From: Neobacillus cucumis
GTDB lineage: Bacteria > Bacillota > Bacilli > Bacillales_B > DSM-18226
DNA: 64,000 bases
NCBI RefSeq assembly: GCF_023715505.1
Contig: NZ_JAMBOH010000001.1
Location: 310,001-374,000, forward strand
Direction: 5' to 3'
Shown here: positions 47,869 through 56,741 of the stretch, piece after piece
How positions within the stretch are numbered: position 1 is the first letter of the stretch
Layout: the number at the start of each line of letters is the position of its first letter
The notes under the pieces: generated by a model
Databases searched by the model: none
What the model was told of the DNA's origin: nothing
The model's input: the letters and a program-made list of their open reading frames with translations, nothing else
Position numbers and translations under genes: made by a program

Positions 47869-47907
47869 ATTATAGCATTTTACAACAAAAACATAGTGTT
47901 AACACTA
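47869..47907 (-). promoter_or_regulatory. resA promoter with palindromic operator
   Basis: A perfect TATAAT -10 (47869-47874, minus) has no -35 match 17 bases away; that place is instead occupied by the perfect 14-base palindrome TAGTGTTAACACTA (47894-47907). An activator-dependent promoter is likely, and ResD is the known activator of this operon in B. subtilis; whether the palindrome binds ResD or another factor is unknown. Confidence 0.5.
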
Positions 47908-47926
47908 GAAAACAAATGTGACAATT

Positions 47927-48664
47927 TTATGAATTTTTCTTTGATTGATCCATCGCAAGTGCCCGCAGCTGCTTCACCTCATGTGGTGTTAATTCCCTTG
48001 CTTCTCCTGCTTTTAGGCCGGTCAATGTCAAAAATCCATAACGTTCACGCTTTAATTTCAAGACCTCATTACCAATCGCCTCAAACATTCTTCTGACTTG
48101 ACGATTTCGGCCTTCATGAATGGCAATCTCCACTATCGCTGTCTGCTTCTTATTATCCGCCGAAAGCAGCTTTACTTTGGCAGGAGCTGTTTTTCCATCC
48201 TCAAGATGGATTCCTCTTTGTAATTTCCTAAGATTTTCTCTTGATGGAATTCCTTTGGTTTTAGCTACATAAACTTTATCAATTTCGTTCTTAGGGTGCA
48301 TAAGCAAATTGGCAAATTCTCCGTCATTTGTTAAGATCAATAATCCTGAAGTATCATAATCAAGCCGGCCAACAGGAAAAATTCTTTCTTTATAATGAGA
48401 AAAATAATCTGTAACTACCTTTCTTCCTTTGTCATCGCTTACACTCGAAATTACGCCTCTTGGCTTGTACAGAAGAAAATAAACAGGCTCTTCCTTCTCA
48501 ATCTGTATTTCATTAACCTCAACTTTATCGGAAGGAGATACCTTCAAGCCTAATTCTGTTACCACTTTGCCATTGACTTTTACTTTGCCTTCTTTAATAA
48601 GTTCCTCGGACTTTCTTCTAGAGGCAATTCCTGCTCGAGCGATAACCTTTTGCAATCTTTCCAT
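47927..48664 (-). CDS. rluB: 23S rRNA pseudouridine synthase RluB
   Basis: Modifies a uridine in domain V of 23S rRNA. S4 RNA-binding domain in the first 60 residues (MERLQKVIARAGIASRRKSE), catalytic aspartate in FPVGRLDYDTSGLLILTNDG near 100, and HEGRNRQVRRMFEAIG near 175. ATG at 48664 with GAGGTG; ATG one codon before is also possible. It lies between spmB and resA, matching B. subtilis order. Confidence 0.95.
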   Translation of the reverse strand: MERLQKVIARAGIASRRKSEELIKEGKVKVNGKVVTELGLKVSPSDKVEVNEIQIEKEEPVYFLLYKPRGVISSVSDDKGRKVVTDYFSHYKERIFPVGRLDYDTSGLLILTNDGEFANLLMHPKNEIDKVYVAKTKGIPSRENLRKLQRGIHLEDGKTAPAKVKLLSADNKKQTAIVEIAIHEGRNRQVRRMFEAIGNEVLKLKRERYGFLTLTGLKAGEARELTPHEVKQLRALAMDQSKKNS

Positions 48665-48816
48665 CATTTCACCTCAAATATTCTATTAGTTGCTAATCGT
48701 TGTTAGTAAAGAGATTTATTCCTTTTTAATATACGAAAAAAAATCACTATTCTATCCTAATGAATTATGACACAATTTCTCCACTTTTCAAAGTAACAGT
48801 AATTAAATACTAGAAA

Positions 48817-48847
48817 TAAAAAAAGCATGTTCCAAACTGGAACATAC
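48817..48847 (-). terminator. Terminator after spmB
   Basis: Minus strand GTATGTTCCA-GT-TTGGAACATGC stem then TTTTTTTATTT. Confidence 0.85.
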
Positions 48848-48860
48848 CATAATCGTAAAA

Positions 48861-49397
48861 TTAAGTTGTACCAAATATTAGGACGACAATTAAAATAGAT
48901 ACAATAATCCCGACAACGTCTGCAAGAAGACCCACCTTTAAGGCATCTCCCATTTTCTTAATTCCCACTGCACCAAAGTAAACGGTTAAAACATAAAAGG
49001 TTGTATCGGTACTCCCTTGAAGGACAGATGCAAGGCGTCCAATAAAGGAATCGGGACCATAAACGGCAATTAAATCACTGGTCATCCCTAGTGCTGCCGT
49101 GCCTGAAATTGGTCTGATAATAAGCAATGGCACAATTTCAGCAGGAACCCCTATTGACTTCATTAATGGTCTCAGCCAATTCATTAAGGCGTCTAATGCA
49201 CCTGATGCACGGAAAATGGATATAGCTACAAGCATTCCCACCAAGAAGGGAATGATTGATACCGCAATCTTAATTCCTTCTTTCCCACCCTCAACAAAGC
49301 TCTCATAGGTTGGTACTCGCTTGTACGTTCCGTATAGTAAAATAATCCCTATCAGTAAAGGAATAAAAGTTAGTGAAATAGTTGATATGAACCCCAT
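48861..49397 (-). CDS. spmB: Spore maturation protein B
   Basis: Membrane protein of the nucleoside-recognition (Gate) family needed for spore core dehydration. The 178-residue chain has about five helices; IRPISGTAALGMTSDL near 95 and LQGSTDTTFYVLTVYFGAVG near 125 are the family stretches. ATG at 49397 gives exactly the B. subtilis length. It follows spmA with a near overlap; both form the dacB-spmA-spmB operon. Confidence 0.94.
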   Translation of the reverse strand: MGFISTISLTFIPLLIGIILLYGTYKRVPTYESFVEGGKEGIKIAVSIIPFLVGMLVAISIFRASGALDALMNWLRPLMKSIGVPAEIVPLLIIRPISGTAALGMTSDLIAVYGPDSFIGRLASVLQGSTDTTFYVLTVYFGAVGIKKMGDALKVGLLADVVGIIVSILIVVLIFGTT

Positions 49398-49404
49398 AAC
49401 TTCA

Positions 49405-49992
49405 TCATCCTTTTCGACTTCTGCGATAATAAAAATAGCGGTCAATCAGTAGAGCACCTATTGCAGAGAGAATGGTAGCAATAATGGTTGGAACAACAAT
49501 TTCAGTTGGGGATGCGGAATGATAATTTATTCTTATTGCTATTACTGTAGTTGGAATTATAGTAATGCTGGCTGTATTAATGGCCAAAAAGGTCACCATA
49601 CTCCTAGAAGCTTCTGTTTTTCCTCGATTTAATTTTTTTAGCTCTTCCATTGCTTTAATACCAAGAGGTGTTGCCGCGTTACCTAAACCAAACATATTCG
49701 AAATCATATTGGATAAGATATAGCCCATTGCGGGGTGATTGGCAGGTACTTCAGGAAATATTCTTTTTACAATCGGACGGAATAGTTTTGTGAGTTTTTG
49801 GAGAAGTCCTGATTCTTCGGCAATTCGCATCATACCTAGCCAGAATACAAGTACGCTGATTAACCCGATGCATAAAGTAACTGCTTCTTTGGCTCCATCA
49901 AAAACGGCCTTATTGACCGCTTCCATGTTACCGTTTATTAGTGCGAACACAATCCCAATAATCGTCATAGCTACCCAAATATAGTTAACCAT
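49405..49992 (-). CDS. spmA: Spore maturation protein A
   Basis: Partner of SpmB with the same Gate-domain fold (195 residues, five or six helices). Recognised by MGYILSNMISNMFGLGNAATPLG near 88 and FLAINTASITIIPTTVIA near 135. Its ATG lies inside the dacB end (eight-base overlap), coupling it to the carboxypeptidase; together the three set cortex cross-linking and core water content in the mother cell. Confidence 0.94.
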   Translation of the reverse strand: MVNYIWVAMTIIGIVFALINGNMEAVNKAVFDGAKEAVTLCIGLISVLVFWLGMMRIAEESGLLQKLTKLFRPIVKRIFPEVPANHPAMGYILSNMISNMFGLGNAATPLGIKAMEELKKLNRGKTEASRSMVTFLAINTASITIIPTTVIAIRINYHSASPTEIVVPTIIATILSAIGALLIDRYFYYRRSRKG

Positions 49993-51130
49993 TGACGTTC
50001 ACACCCATAACTGTAAGAAACATTTGTTTTATAGTGTCAAGCAACCCCTTTTTCTCTTTTTTCAACACCTTTTCAAAATATATAGGAGCTTCTTCCACTA
50101 CTTTCCCAGCCAAATAAACTTCTGCCTTACCCACGATTGCTTCCTTTCGGGAGGTGATTAAGCTTTCTCGAGGTTTTTCTAATTTATATTTGATAGAAAA
50201 TTGGTCCATTTCTTCGCTGGTAACCGGATAGACAATTGACTTTTTGATATATAAATGTCCTTTATAAAGTTTATTTTTGGAAATGTCCACCTTACCCTTT
50301 GTTAACACTTCCGCCATATCAAAACCACTAAAGCCGTTTTCGTACATTGAAATATGGTCATTCCAGTCATCCGAATCATTTAATGTTACAGCAATTAAGT
50401 TCATATCGCCTTTTGTTGCTGTTGTCACAAGTGTCCGTTTTGCCCGTTTGGTATATCCTGTTTTTCCTCCAGTTGCATATTTATATTTCGTTAGAAGGCG
50501 ATTTTTGTTCTTCCAAACCCGATCCCAGTCTTCGGTTGGGTTCGGGGCCCGATAAACTTTTGTGCCAGATATTTTTTGAAACGTTTTATTCTGCATTGCA
50601 TACCGCATTAGAATGGCCATATCATAGGCTGTTGAATAATGATCTTCATGATCATCAAGTCCATGTGGATTTGCAAAATGAGTATTATACATCCCTATCT
50701 CCCTTGCCTTCTGATTCATTAAGTAGGCAAAGCCATCGACACTGCCTCCAATATATTCGGCAATTGCCACTGCTGTATCGTTTCCAGACCTCAGCATTAA
50801 GCCGTAGACAAGGTCTTGAAGTTTAATTTTTTCTCCAGGTTTTAAATATACAGAAGACCCTTCAGCCCTTGTTGCTTTCTCACTAACCTTTACATACTGA
50901 TTCATTTTCCCTGATTCAATCGCAAGTATGGCTGTCATGATTTTTGTTATACTAGCGATTCTTCTCTTTGTATGTGCATCCTTTTCAAACAAGACCCGCC
51001 CAGATTTTTGTTCAATCAACACGGCACTCGCAGCACTTACACCAAGGGAAGCATCAACCTTTTGAGGAATGTTTACGATCATTAGTGAGATCATGAGGGT
51101 TATAATTACTAGCTTTGAAATCATTCTCAT
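49985..51130 (-). CDS. dacB: Sporulation D-alanyl-D-alanine carboxypeptidase (PBP5*)
   Basis: Trims cortex peptide stems to control cross-linking. The 381-residue protein has a signal peptide (1-27), the SxxK motif in ASITKIM near 59, SGN in MLRSGNDTAVA near 112, KTG in GGKTGYTKRAKRT near 220, then a C-terminal beta domain and an amphipathic tail. ATG at 51130 with AAGGAGA. A long leader with a perfect inverted repeat and a candidate sigma-E promoter precede it. Confidence 0.95.
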   Translation of the reverse strand: MRMISKLVIITLMISLMIVNIPQKVDASLGVSAASAVLIEQKSGRVLFEKDAHTKRRIASITKIMTAILAIESGKMNQYVKVSEKATRAEGSSVYLKPGEKIKLQDLVYGLMLRSGNDTAVAIAEYIGGSVDGFAYLMNQKAREIGMYNTHFANPHGLDDHEDHYSTAYDMAILMRYAMQNKTFQKISGTKVYRAPNPTEDWDRVWKNKNRLLTKYKYATGGKTGYTKRAKRTLVTTATKGDMNLIAVTLNDSDDWNDHISMYENGFSGFDMAEVLTKGKVDISKNKLYKGHLYIKKSIVYPVTSEEMDQFSIKYKLEKPRESLITSRKEAIVGKAEVYLAGKVVEEAPIYFEKVLKKEKKGLLDTIKQMFLTVMGVNVNG

Positions 51131-51185
51131 CAGATTAACCTCGTCTCCTTTATATCTGTCTATTAGAAGCTTGTCTATTGCAGCT

Positions 51186-51208
51186 GCTTGAACAGGACCT
51201 GTTCAAGC
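51186..51208. promoter_or_regulatory. Perfect inverted repeat in the dacB leader
   Basis: GCTTGAACAGG-A-CCTGTTCAAGC, 11-base arms around one base, lies between the candidate promoter and the dacB start with no T run after it. It looks like a protein-binding operator or RNA hairpin rather than a terminator. Confidence 0.6.
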
Positions 51209-51227
51209 TACCATTCGCTTTTCTACA

Positions 51228-51255
51228 AGTTTATGCGGGACGAGTTATGTTATGA
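51228..51255 (-). promoter_or_regulatory. Candidate sigma-E promoter of dacB
   Basis: Minus strand TCATAAC (51249-51255), 13 bases, CATAAACT (51228-51235). The -10 matches the sigma-E CATACAHT in 7/8 positions; B. subtilis dacB is sigma-E dependent. The -35 is the same heptamer seen before spoIVA. Confidence 0.5.
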
Positions 51256-51266
51256 CCATTAAATAA

Positions 51267-51389
51267 GAAAAGCGCAAGCGCCTTGGTCAGCCCCGACAAG
51301 CACAAGACGAGCCGGCCGAAAGGTTGCTCTTTAACCTTTTGGACGGATTGGCTTGTGACCTCGAGGGGCTAGGCGCTGGAGCTGGACAA
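51267..51389 (+). repeat. Nested-hairpin repeat, copy D (short form)
   Basis: A 123-base copy, well preserved: ends GAAAAGCGCAAGCGCC and GGCGCTGGAGCTGG, outer pairs CAGCCCC / GGGGCT, inner CACAAG / CTTGTG, and central arm CCGAAAGGTT-GCTCTTT-AACCTTTTGG. Same orientation as copies A, B and E. Confidence 0.85.
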
Positions 51390-51429
51390 TTTTCGAAGTC
51401 AAAAACATTTATACTTTCTTATCTTTTTA

Positions 51430-51763
51430 GAAAAGCGCAAGCGCCTTGGTCGGCCCCAATAAATAAGGCGACTTATCGACTGGCCAGCGAAAAGCAGGGT
51501 CAAAGACTAGTTGCCCTTAATGCGTACAGAAAGCGATAGATTTCTGCAGCCAAGCAAAGACGAGCTGGCCGAAAGGGTGCATTTTAACCTTTTGGAAGGA
51601 TTGTCTAAATGTGGAGACGACTGTCTTTGGGACTCTAGGCTAAGACGTACCCTGCAAGAAGGCGCTTTTTGCCTTCTTAAGTGGGGGGCTTAGTCTTGCG
51701 TCCCAAGGAGCGCAACTGGATAAGCTGTAGATCATCGAGGGGCTAGGCGCTCGAGCTAGACAA
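51430..51763 (+). repeat. Nested-hairpin repeat, copy E (long form)
   Basis: A 334-base copy homologous to copy A over its full length, including the GACTGGCCAGCGAAAAGCAGGG segment, the AGAAAGCGATAGATTTCT hairpin and the CTGCAAGAAGGC / GCCTTCTTAAG arm, but with more mismatches. It lies 40 bases after copy D; the two fill the dacB-SOD gap along with the dacB promoter. Confidence 0.85.
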
Positions 51764-51807
51764 TTCTCAAAGTCAAAAACTTTTACACTTTCTTATCTCC
51801 TAAAGAA

Positions 51808-51826
51808 AACTCACCGATTGGCGAGT
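51808..51826 (-). terminator. Terminator after the SOD gene
   Basis: Minus strand ACTCGCC-AATC-GGTGAGT hairpin followed by TTTCTTTAGG. Confidence 0.7.
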
Positions 51827-51833
51827 CTCTAAT

Positions 51834-52724
51834 TTAGAAAGCAGGCCATTTGATATCTGCCGCTTTTTCAAACCTCATTTCAGCATCATGCCAATTTACG
51901 AGATTCCACCAATTATCTACATATTCACTCCGATTGTTTTTATATTGTAAATAATAAGCATGCTCCCAAACATCCAAGACAAGTAAGGGAATTGTATCCC
52001 ATTGTGTAAGGAGCATATGACGTTCAGTTTGCAGTACCTCCAAGTGCCTTGCTCTCGGACTCCAGACCAATATTGACCAGCCAACACCCTCTACTTGCTT
52101 GGCAGCCTCTGAAAACTGACGCTTGAATGCCTCAAAGCTGCCAAAGTAACTTTCTATCTCCCCTTTTAATATACCTTGGGGGCTTCCTCCTCCATTTTGA
52201 CTCATATTTTTCCAAAAAATCGTATGCAAATAATGTCCTGATCCGTGAAAAGAGAGCTCTCTTGACCAATGCTTAATTAATGAAAAATCATTGATCTCCC
52301 TTGCCTTCTTCAGGTTTATCTCGGCACGGTTTAATCCGTCTACGTATGAACGATGATGTTTATCGTGATGCAGCCTCATGATTTCCTCAGATATATATGG
52401 TTCTAAGGCGTTATAGGCGTATGGAAGCTCCGGTAATGTATGTCCACCTGGTGGAAGTGTTTTTTCCACCACCCAAATTTTACCTACTTCTTGTTTATTC
52501 CTAAAATAATATTCCATTTGCTGATGAATATTTTCTGCCTTTCCTTGAAGATTGATCAGCTCCTCGTTTGATAATTCCCGATTAGTACTTTCAATTAATT
52601 CCGTAAATTCGTCCAATTTTTCCCATAATTCAGCATCGTGACCAACCTGTTCAGATTGAAGAAATTGTTTCATTTGCTCATTCCAAACAAATAAGTCGTT
52701 AACATATCGGCTAAAACGTCCCAT
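51834..52724 (-). CDS. Iron/manganese superoxide dismutase with N-terminal extension
   Basis: Removes superoxide. The C-terminal 200 residues of 296 are a full Fe/Mn SOD: LHHDKHHRSYVDGLN near 118, HGSGHYLHTIFWKNM near 160 and VLDVWEHAYYLQYKN near 247 supply the His, His, Asp, His metal ligands. About 95 extra residues precede it, helical and charged, as in the SodF-like proteins of Bacillus. ATG at 52724 with GAGGGAA. No signal peptide. Which metal is used cannot be read from sequence. Confidence 0.9.
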   Translation of the reverse strand: MGRFSRYVNDLFVWNEQMKQFLQSEQVGHDAELWEKLDEFTELIESTNRELSNEELINLQGKAENIHQQMEYYFRNKQEVGKIWVVEKTLPPGGHTLPELPYAYNALEPYISEEIMRLHHDKHHRSYVDGLNRAEINLKKAREINDFSLIKHWSRELSFHGSGHYLHTIFWKNMSQNGGGSPQGILKGEIESYFGSFEAFKRQFSEAAKQVEGVGWSILVWSPRARHLEVLQTERHMLLTQWDTIPLLVLDVWEHAYYLQYKNNRSEYVDNWWNLVNWHDAEMRFEKAADIKWPAF

Positions 52725-52793
52725 TTGGTTCCCTCATTTCAGCTTATAAGTAATCCTTCTAAAGGGTATGAGGAGCCGCACTCAATAAGAACG

Positions 52794-52824
52794 AAAAAAG
52801 ACTGTTCACAGGGGAACAGTCTTT
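52794..52824 (-). terminator. Terminator after ypuI
   Basis: Minus strand AAAGACTGTTC-CCCTGT-GAACAGTCTTT followed by TTTCG. Confidence 0.85.
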
Positions 52825-52845
52825 AGTGTTTCTAGATTAATTGTT

Positions 52846-53334
52846 TTATTTTGATTGAATCATTTTTGTTCGATAATCTGTTTCATAGTATTCAAGTTCT
52901 TCCCTTATTCTCTGGAAATCACTTTCTAAACTCTTAATAAGTGCTGTTATCTTATCCGATACATTGCGATAATATTTAATCGAGTTCCTGCCTGTATAGG
53001 CCGAACGACTATTTTCAAACCAAGCGTCATTCTTTGGTGAGAAAAACTCTTCAATACATTGATGATAAATCTTATATAGCGTTTTTTCAGCTGCAGCTTT
53101 TTGAAAAGGTTCGCTTTGTAAAATGACAGAGCAGGCCTCTAACCCCTCTTCACTATAAACAACCAACTTGCGCATGTTTGCCAAGATTAATTTAACGTAA
53201 ACCCGATCTTCGTCATTTTCTACATTTAATTGCGAGATGGTCGTTTCATTTAGAAAATCTTCAAGTGTTGATATTGATTTTGTTAAGAATTCCCTTACAT
53301 CATTAAGCTGTGTTTTCACCAATGTATTTCCCAT
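52846..53334 (-). CDS. ypuI: YpuI family protein (DUF3907)
   Basis: A 162-residue soluble, helical protein of unknown function: VREFLTKSISTLEDFLNETT near residue 13 and RNSIKYYRNVSDKITALI near 118 are recognisable family stretches. ATG at 53334 follows AGGAGGGT. Located between scpB and the dacB region as in B. subtilis. Confidence 0.8.
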   Translation of the reverse strand: MGNTLVKTQLNDVREFLTKSISTLEDFLNETTISQLNVENDEDRVYVKLILANMRKLVVYSEEGLEACSVILQSEPFQKAAAEKTLYKIYHQCIEEFFSPKNDAWFENSRSAYTGRNSIKYYRNVSDKITALIKSLESDFQRIREELEYYETDYRTKMIQSK

Positions 53335-53362
53335 AATTACCCTCCTAAATTAGCTGTGCTGA

Positions 53363-53782
53363 TTAATGTGATTGCAAAATGAATTCAAGTGGAGAATGGA
53401 GTTCAAACTCTTTATTTTGCTGGATACCTAGAAATACTTCAGGTAACTTATTAAAATTAATATCTTGAAAATAAGAAGCAAACTCGTGCTTAGAATTAAT
53501 ATATAATCTTTTTCGGCTTCGAAGTCCTGGATTTTTTAAAAGACAAACAAGTGCAACAATATCCTTAAAATAAACTGCATTAGTTCCTTGATTTATAATA
53601 GGGTCTTGCTTGTACGGAGTAAACTCTTGAAAGAGCTCATCAAAATACCTTACATATAAGACATGAAGCGTTTTTTCCTGTCCTTCTTCAAAAAACGTAA
53701 CTTCGCTTCTGTTAAAAAAGTCCTCTGAAGTATTTGATTTTTCCTTCTCCAATTCATATCCCTTACACTCTCTGATTAGCAA
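53363..53782 (-). CDS. Unidentified protein
   Basis: A 139-residue acidic, probably soluble protein I do not recognise. Features: aromatic-rich KTLHVLYVRYFDELFQEFTPY near 45-65, and LLKNPGLRSRKRLYINSK near 90. No signal peptide, no membrane helix, no catalytic motif. I prefer the TTG at 53782 (GGAGAGGGAG upstream); a TTG at 53803 lacks a site. It sits between scpB and ypuI, about 30 bases upstream of ypuI, and may share its transcript. Confidence 0.6.
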   Translation of the reverse strand: MLIRECKGYELEKEKSNTSEDFFNRSEVTFFEEGQEKTLHVLYVRYFDELFQEFTPYKQDPIINQGTNAVYFKDIVALVCLLKNPGLRSRKRLYINSKHEFASYFQDINFNKLPEVFLGIQQNKEFELHSPLEFILQSH

Positions 53783-53884
53783 TATACTCCCTCTCCTTAT
53801 CAACTAGCTGCCACAATAAATCTAAATCATACAAGCTTTATAAATTTATATTTATTTTAGCATAAATTCCTCCTGAAGATTTAG

Positions 53885-54472
53885 TTAAGAGTTAATTGTT
53901 TCCTGAAATTTCTCAAAAAACAGGTCCGCTTCTTCCTGAGTATATTCCTCTTCGACTTTTTCTGGTAACTGTGGCAATTCTTTTAAGTTTTTCAAACCGA
54001 AATAGTCTAGAAATTCTTTTGTGGTTCCATATAAAATAGCACGGCCTGTTCCTTCCGCTCTGCCAGCTTCTTTTATTAAAGCTTTTGCCATTAGGGTATG
54101 GAGTGGCCGCTCTGTTTTTACTCCACGGATATCTTCAATTTCTGCACGGGTAATCGGTTGTTTATAAGCAATAATTGCCAATGTTTCTAAAGCCGCTTGT
54201 GAAAGTGTAGAAGTATGGGGGGAATCTACTAATTTTTTTAAATAGGCTGCATTTTCCTTTTTCGTGGCAAGCTGAAATGTTCCTGCCAATTGAACGATCA
54301 TAATGCCCCTTTTGTCATCGCGGTCGTACTCTTGACGCAAGTCCTCAATCATTTCGCTGGCATGCAGCTCATCGACTTCTAATACCTCCGCCAGTTGTTT
54401 TAGGGATAGTCCCTCATCTCCAGCGGCAAATAATAGACTCTCTAGTATACTGTTCCAATTTATAATTTCCAC
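53885..54472 (-). CDS. scpB: Segregation and condensation protein B
   Basis: Binds ScpA as part of the Smc-ScpAB condensin. The 195-residue protein has two winged-helix domains; [24 protein letters not shown] near 8 and [26 protein letters not shown] near 95 are typical. Start is GTG at 54472, adjacent to the scpA stop, with GAAGGGG upstream inside scpA. Confidence 0.95.
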   Translation of the reverse strand: MEIINWNSILESLLFAAGDEGLSLKQLAEVLEVDELHASEMIEDLRQEYDRDDKRGIMIVQLAGTFQLATKKENAAYLKKLVDSPHTSTLSQAALETLAIIAYKQPITRAEIEDIRGVKTERPLHTLMAKALIKEAGRAEGTGRAILYGTTKEFLDYFGLKNLKELPQLPEKVEEEYTQEEADLFFEKFQETINS

Positions 54473-55228
54473 TTAATTAGCCCCTTCCTTCACGGCTTCT
54501 ACAAATATATCACCAAAATTTTCTTTCTGGTCCACATCTATCGCCTTTCTCTTGATTAATTCCAATATGGCTAAAAATGTAACAACAATATGGTCCTTCC
54601 GTGGGTAAGGAAACAAGTCATTAAAATTTTTCTTCCCCTGCAAGTGGTGTAATTCATCCATTATTTCGTTCATTCTTTTTTCAATCGATATTTCCTGTCG
54701 AGCAATCTTTGTGGACATCGGCCGCTGCAATTTCTTTCTGCGCAATAGTTTCTGGAAGGCAGCAAGCATATCATACAAGGATACATTTAATTCTGTCGGT
54801 TCAGGATTTATCCCTTTAGTAAAATCAGAAAGATCACTCGGGGGTTTGGTATACATAAGCCCGCGCTCTTCCTCCAAGGTTTTTAGGTCATGGGCGGCTT
54901 CTTTATATTTTCGGTATTCAATTAAGCGTTCAACCAGTTCATCTCTCGGGTCATCGTCATATGAGATCTCTTGGTCCACTTCATCTATTACCTCTTCATG
55001 TTTCGGTAAGAGCATTTTGCTCTTAATCGCAAGCAATGTCGCAGCCATAACCAAGAATTCACTTGCAACATCTAACTGCAGTTCATTCATTGTTTGAATA
55101 TATAGTAAGTATTGCTCCGTAATTTCAGCAACCGGAATATCATAAATATCAATTTCGAGCCGGTTAATTAGATGAAGAAGTAAATCTAACGGCCCTTCAA
55201 ATGCATCGATTTTTACCTGATAAGGCAT
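54473..55228 (-). CDS. scpA: Segregation and condensation protein A
   Basis: Kleisin that bridges the Smc heads. The 251-residue protein begins [20 protein letters not shown] and keeps the C-terminal winged helix ([20 protein letters not shown]) that contacts the Smc cap; an acidic linker lies near 85-100. ATG at 55228 (MPYQVK) follows GGTGA at six bases and matches the family; ATG two codons earlier is the alternative. Confidence 0.95.
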   Translation of the reverse strand: MPYQVKIDAFEGPLDLLLHLINRLEIDIYDIPVAEITEQYLLYIQTMNELQLDVASEFLVMAATLLAIKSKMLLPKHEEVIDEVDQEISYDDDPRDELVERLIEYRKYKEAAHDLKTLEEERGLMYTKPPSDLSDFTKGINPEPTELNVSLYDMLAAFQKLLRRKKLQRPMSTKIARQEISIEKRMNEIMDELHHLQGKKNFNDLFPYPRKDHIVVTFLAILELIKRKAIDVDQKENFGDIFVEAVKEGAN

Positions 55229-55436
55229 TTTCATTCACCAAAATTCTAAAAAGTTAACTTTGTTTATAAGTCTTACTGACAACTATTAGTATAGAGGATT
55301 CAAGTTTGTTATCCAATAGAAAAATCAACCTTTAGATGGTTAATCACGAAGTTAGGGTGTTTGCCCATAACACTGGACAACTATCCCACATATGATGACA
55401 AAGAAAAGAACAAAAACTTTCAAGGAGGTCTTTCAT

Positions 55437-55523
55437 ATGGATGGCGGATTTGGAGCAGGTTTTGCTTTAATCGTTGTTTTATTCATTTTGTTAATCATTG
55501 TGGGTGCTTCTTGGGTTTACTAA
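55437..55523 (+). CDS. YjcZ family small membrane peptide
   Basis: A 28-residue peptide: glycine-rich MDGGFGAGFALIVVLFILL... then a short tail ending ASWVY. It is one membrane helix with a charged start. The pattern (glycine-rich beginning, FALIVVLFILLIIVG) is that of the YjcZ/sporulation small-protein family of Bacillaceae. ATG at 55437 follows an AAGGAGG site. A plus-strand single gene with its own terminator; function unknown. Confidence 0.75.
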   Translation: MDGGFGAGFALIVVLFILLIIVGASWVY

Positions 55524-55524
55524 G

Positions 55525-55562
55525 AAGTGCAAAAGCGCGGATAAGACGCGAAAGTTAGACAA
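55525..55562 (+). repeat. Possible short repeat remnant
   Basis: GAAGTGCAAAAGCGCGGATAAGACGCG... resembles the start (AAAGCGCAAGCGCC) and ATAAGACG segment of the hairpin repeats, and ends with GTTAGAC as they do; it follows the YjcZ-type stop codon. Confidence 0.35.
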
Positions 55563-55580
55563 TATTAAAAATAAAAACTA

Positions 55581-55609
55581 GGACCCGTCTATTTGGCGGG
55601 TCTTTTTTA
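55581..55609 (+). terminator. Terminator of the YjcZ-type gene
   Basis: GACCCG-TCTATTTGG-CGGGTC stem followed by TTTTTTATT. Confidence 0.8.
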
Positions 55610-55674
55610 TTAGTTAATTGGACAAGCCCAATATGATAAACTAAACATAAATAATTCTATAAAGGGGGGATTTT

Positions 55675-56196
55675 TTGTTCCCAAAAGAATATATCCAATT
55701 TTTAGCTCACTTTCATGGTGACAGAGATTATTTTGAGTGCCACGAGATACTTGAGGAATATTGGAAAAAAAATGATGTAAAAAATAAAAACTCCATCTGG
55801 GTCGGCCTTATTTTATTAGCAGTTTCGGCCTATCATCACCGAAGAAACAACTTTAATGGGGCCAAAAGGACATTAGAAAAAGCAATAACCATTTTTAAGA
55901 CACAGCCCGATTCTGTCATAAAGCTTGGATTGGACCCGCATTTGCTTCAAGATATATTAACAAGTCGGCTATCCAACATCACTAATCAACAAAGATATAT
56001 TAGTTTTAACCTGCCAATCGGGGATCAAGCCCTGTTGGATCAATGCAGGAGGTATTGTAAGCAGAATGGGTTTGTTTGGGGTATGAAGAGTGACCTTACA
56101 AATGATCATTTAGTTCATCGACACATCTTACGGGATCGAACTAGTGTACTCGAAGAAAGAAATCAATCTCTAAAATTAAGAAAAGGCAACGACTAA
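55675..56196 (+). CDS. ypuF: YpuF family protein (DUF309)
   Basis: A 173-residue protein of the DUF309 family: HFHGDRDYFECHEILEEYWK near residue 12 and LLAVSAYHHRRNNFNGAKR near 47 are the signature. Histidines of FHGDRDYFECHE suggest metal or substrate binding; job unknown. Starts at TTG 55675 with GGGGGG eight bases upstream. Convergent with ribT, sharing a terminator. Confidence 0.85.
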   Translation: MFPKEYIQFLAHFHGDRDYFECHEILEEYWKKNDVKNKNSIWVGLILLAVSAYHHRRNNFNGAKRTLEKAITIFKTQPDSVIKLGLDPHLLQDILTSRLSNITNQQRYISFNLPIGDQALLDQCRRYCKQNGFVWGMKSDLTNDHLVHRHILRDRTSVLEERNQSLKLRKGND

Positions 56197-56211
56197 TCCG
56201 TTGCCTTTTAC
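56181..56211. terminator. Two-way terminator between ypuF and ribT
   Basis: AAAAGGCAACG-ACTAATC-CGTTGCCTTTT hairpin with A and T runs on the two flanks. It includes the ypuF stop codon in the loop (TAA). Confidence 0.8.
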
Positions 56212-56216
56212 GTATC

Positions 56217-56576
<360 letters not shown>

Positions 56577-56741
56577 TCATTATATTAAATAAACCGTTTT
56601 TCTGTCTGGTTTAACAATAGTATATTTTTTCCTAAATATTGAATAATAAACATTTATTCATTATATGTAATTTGAATTTATAGTGTTTCACTAAACAACA
56701 TAATACATAAATAATGGGCAATCATCAAATTGAAGTATCCA

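Noticed and set aside
51324..51693. Plus-strand frames of 60-71 codons in the dacB-SOD gap
   Set aside because: Lie within repeat copies D and E; codon use and hydropathy look random.
55361..55558. 65-codon plus-strand frame over the YjcZ-type gene
   Set aside because: A different frame of the same DNA; the 28-codon frame has the ribosome site and family pattern.
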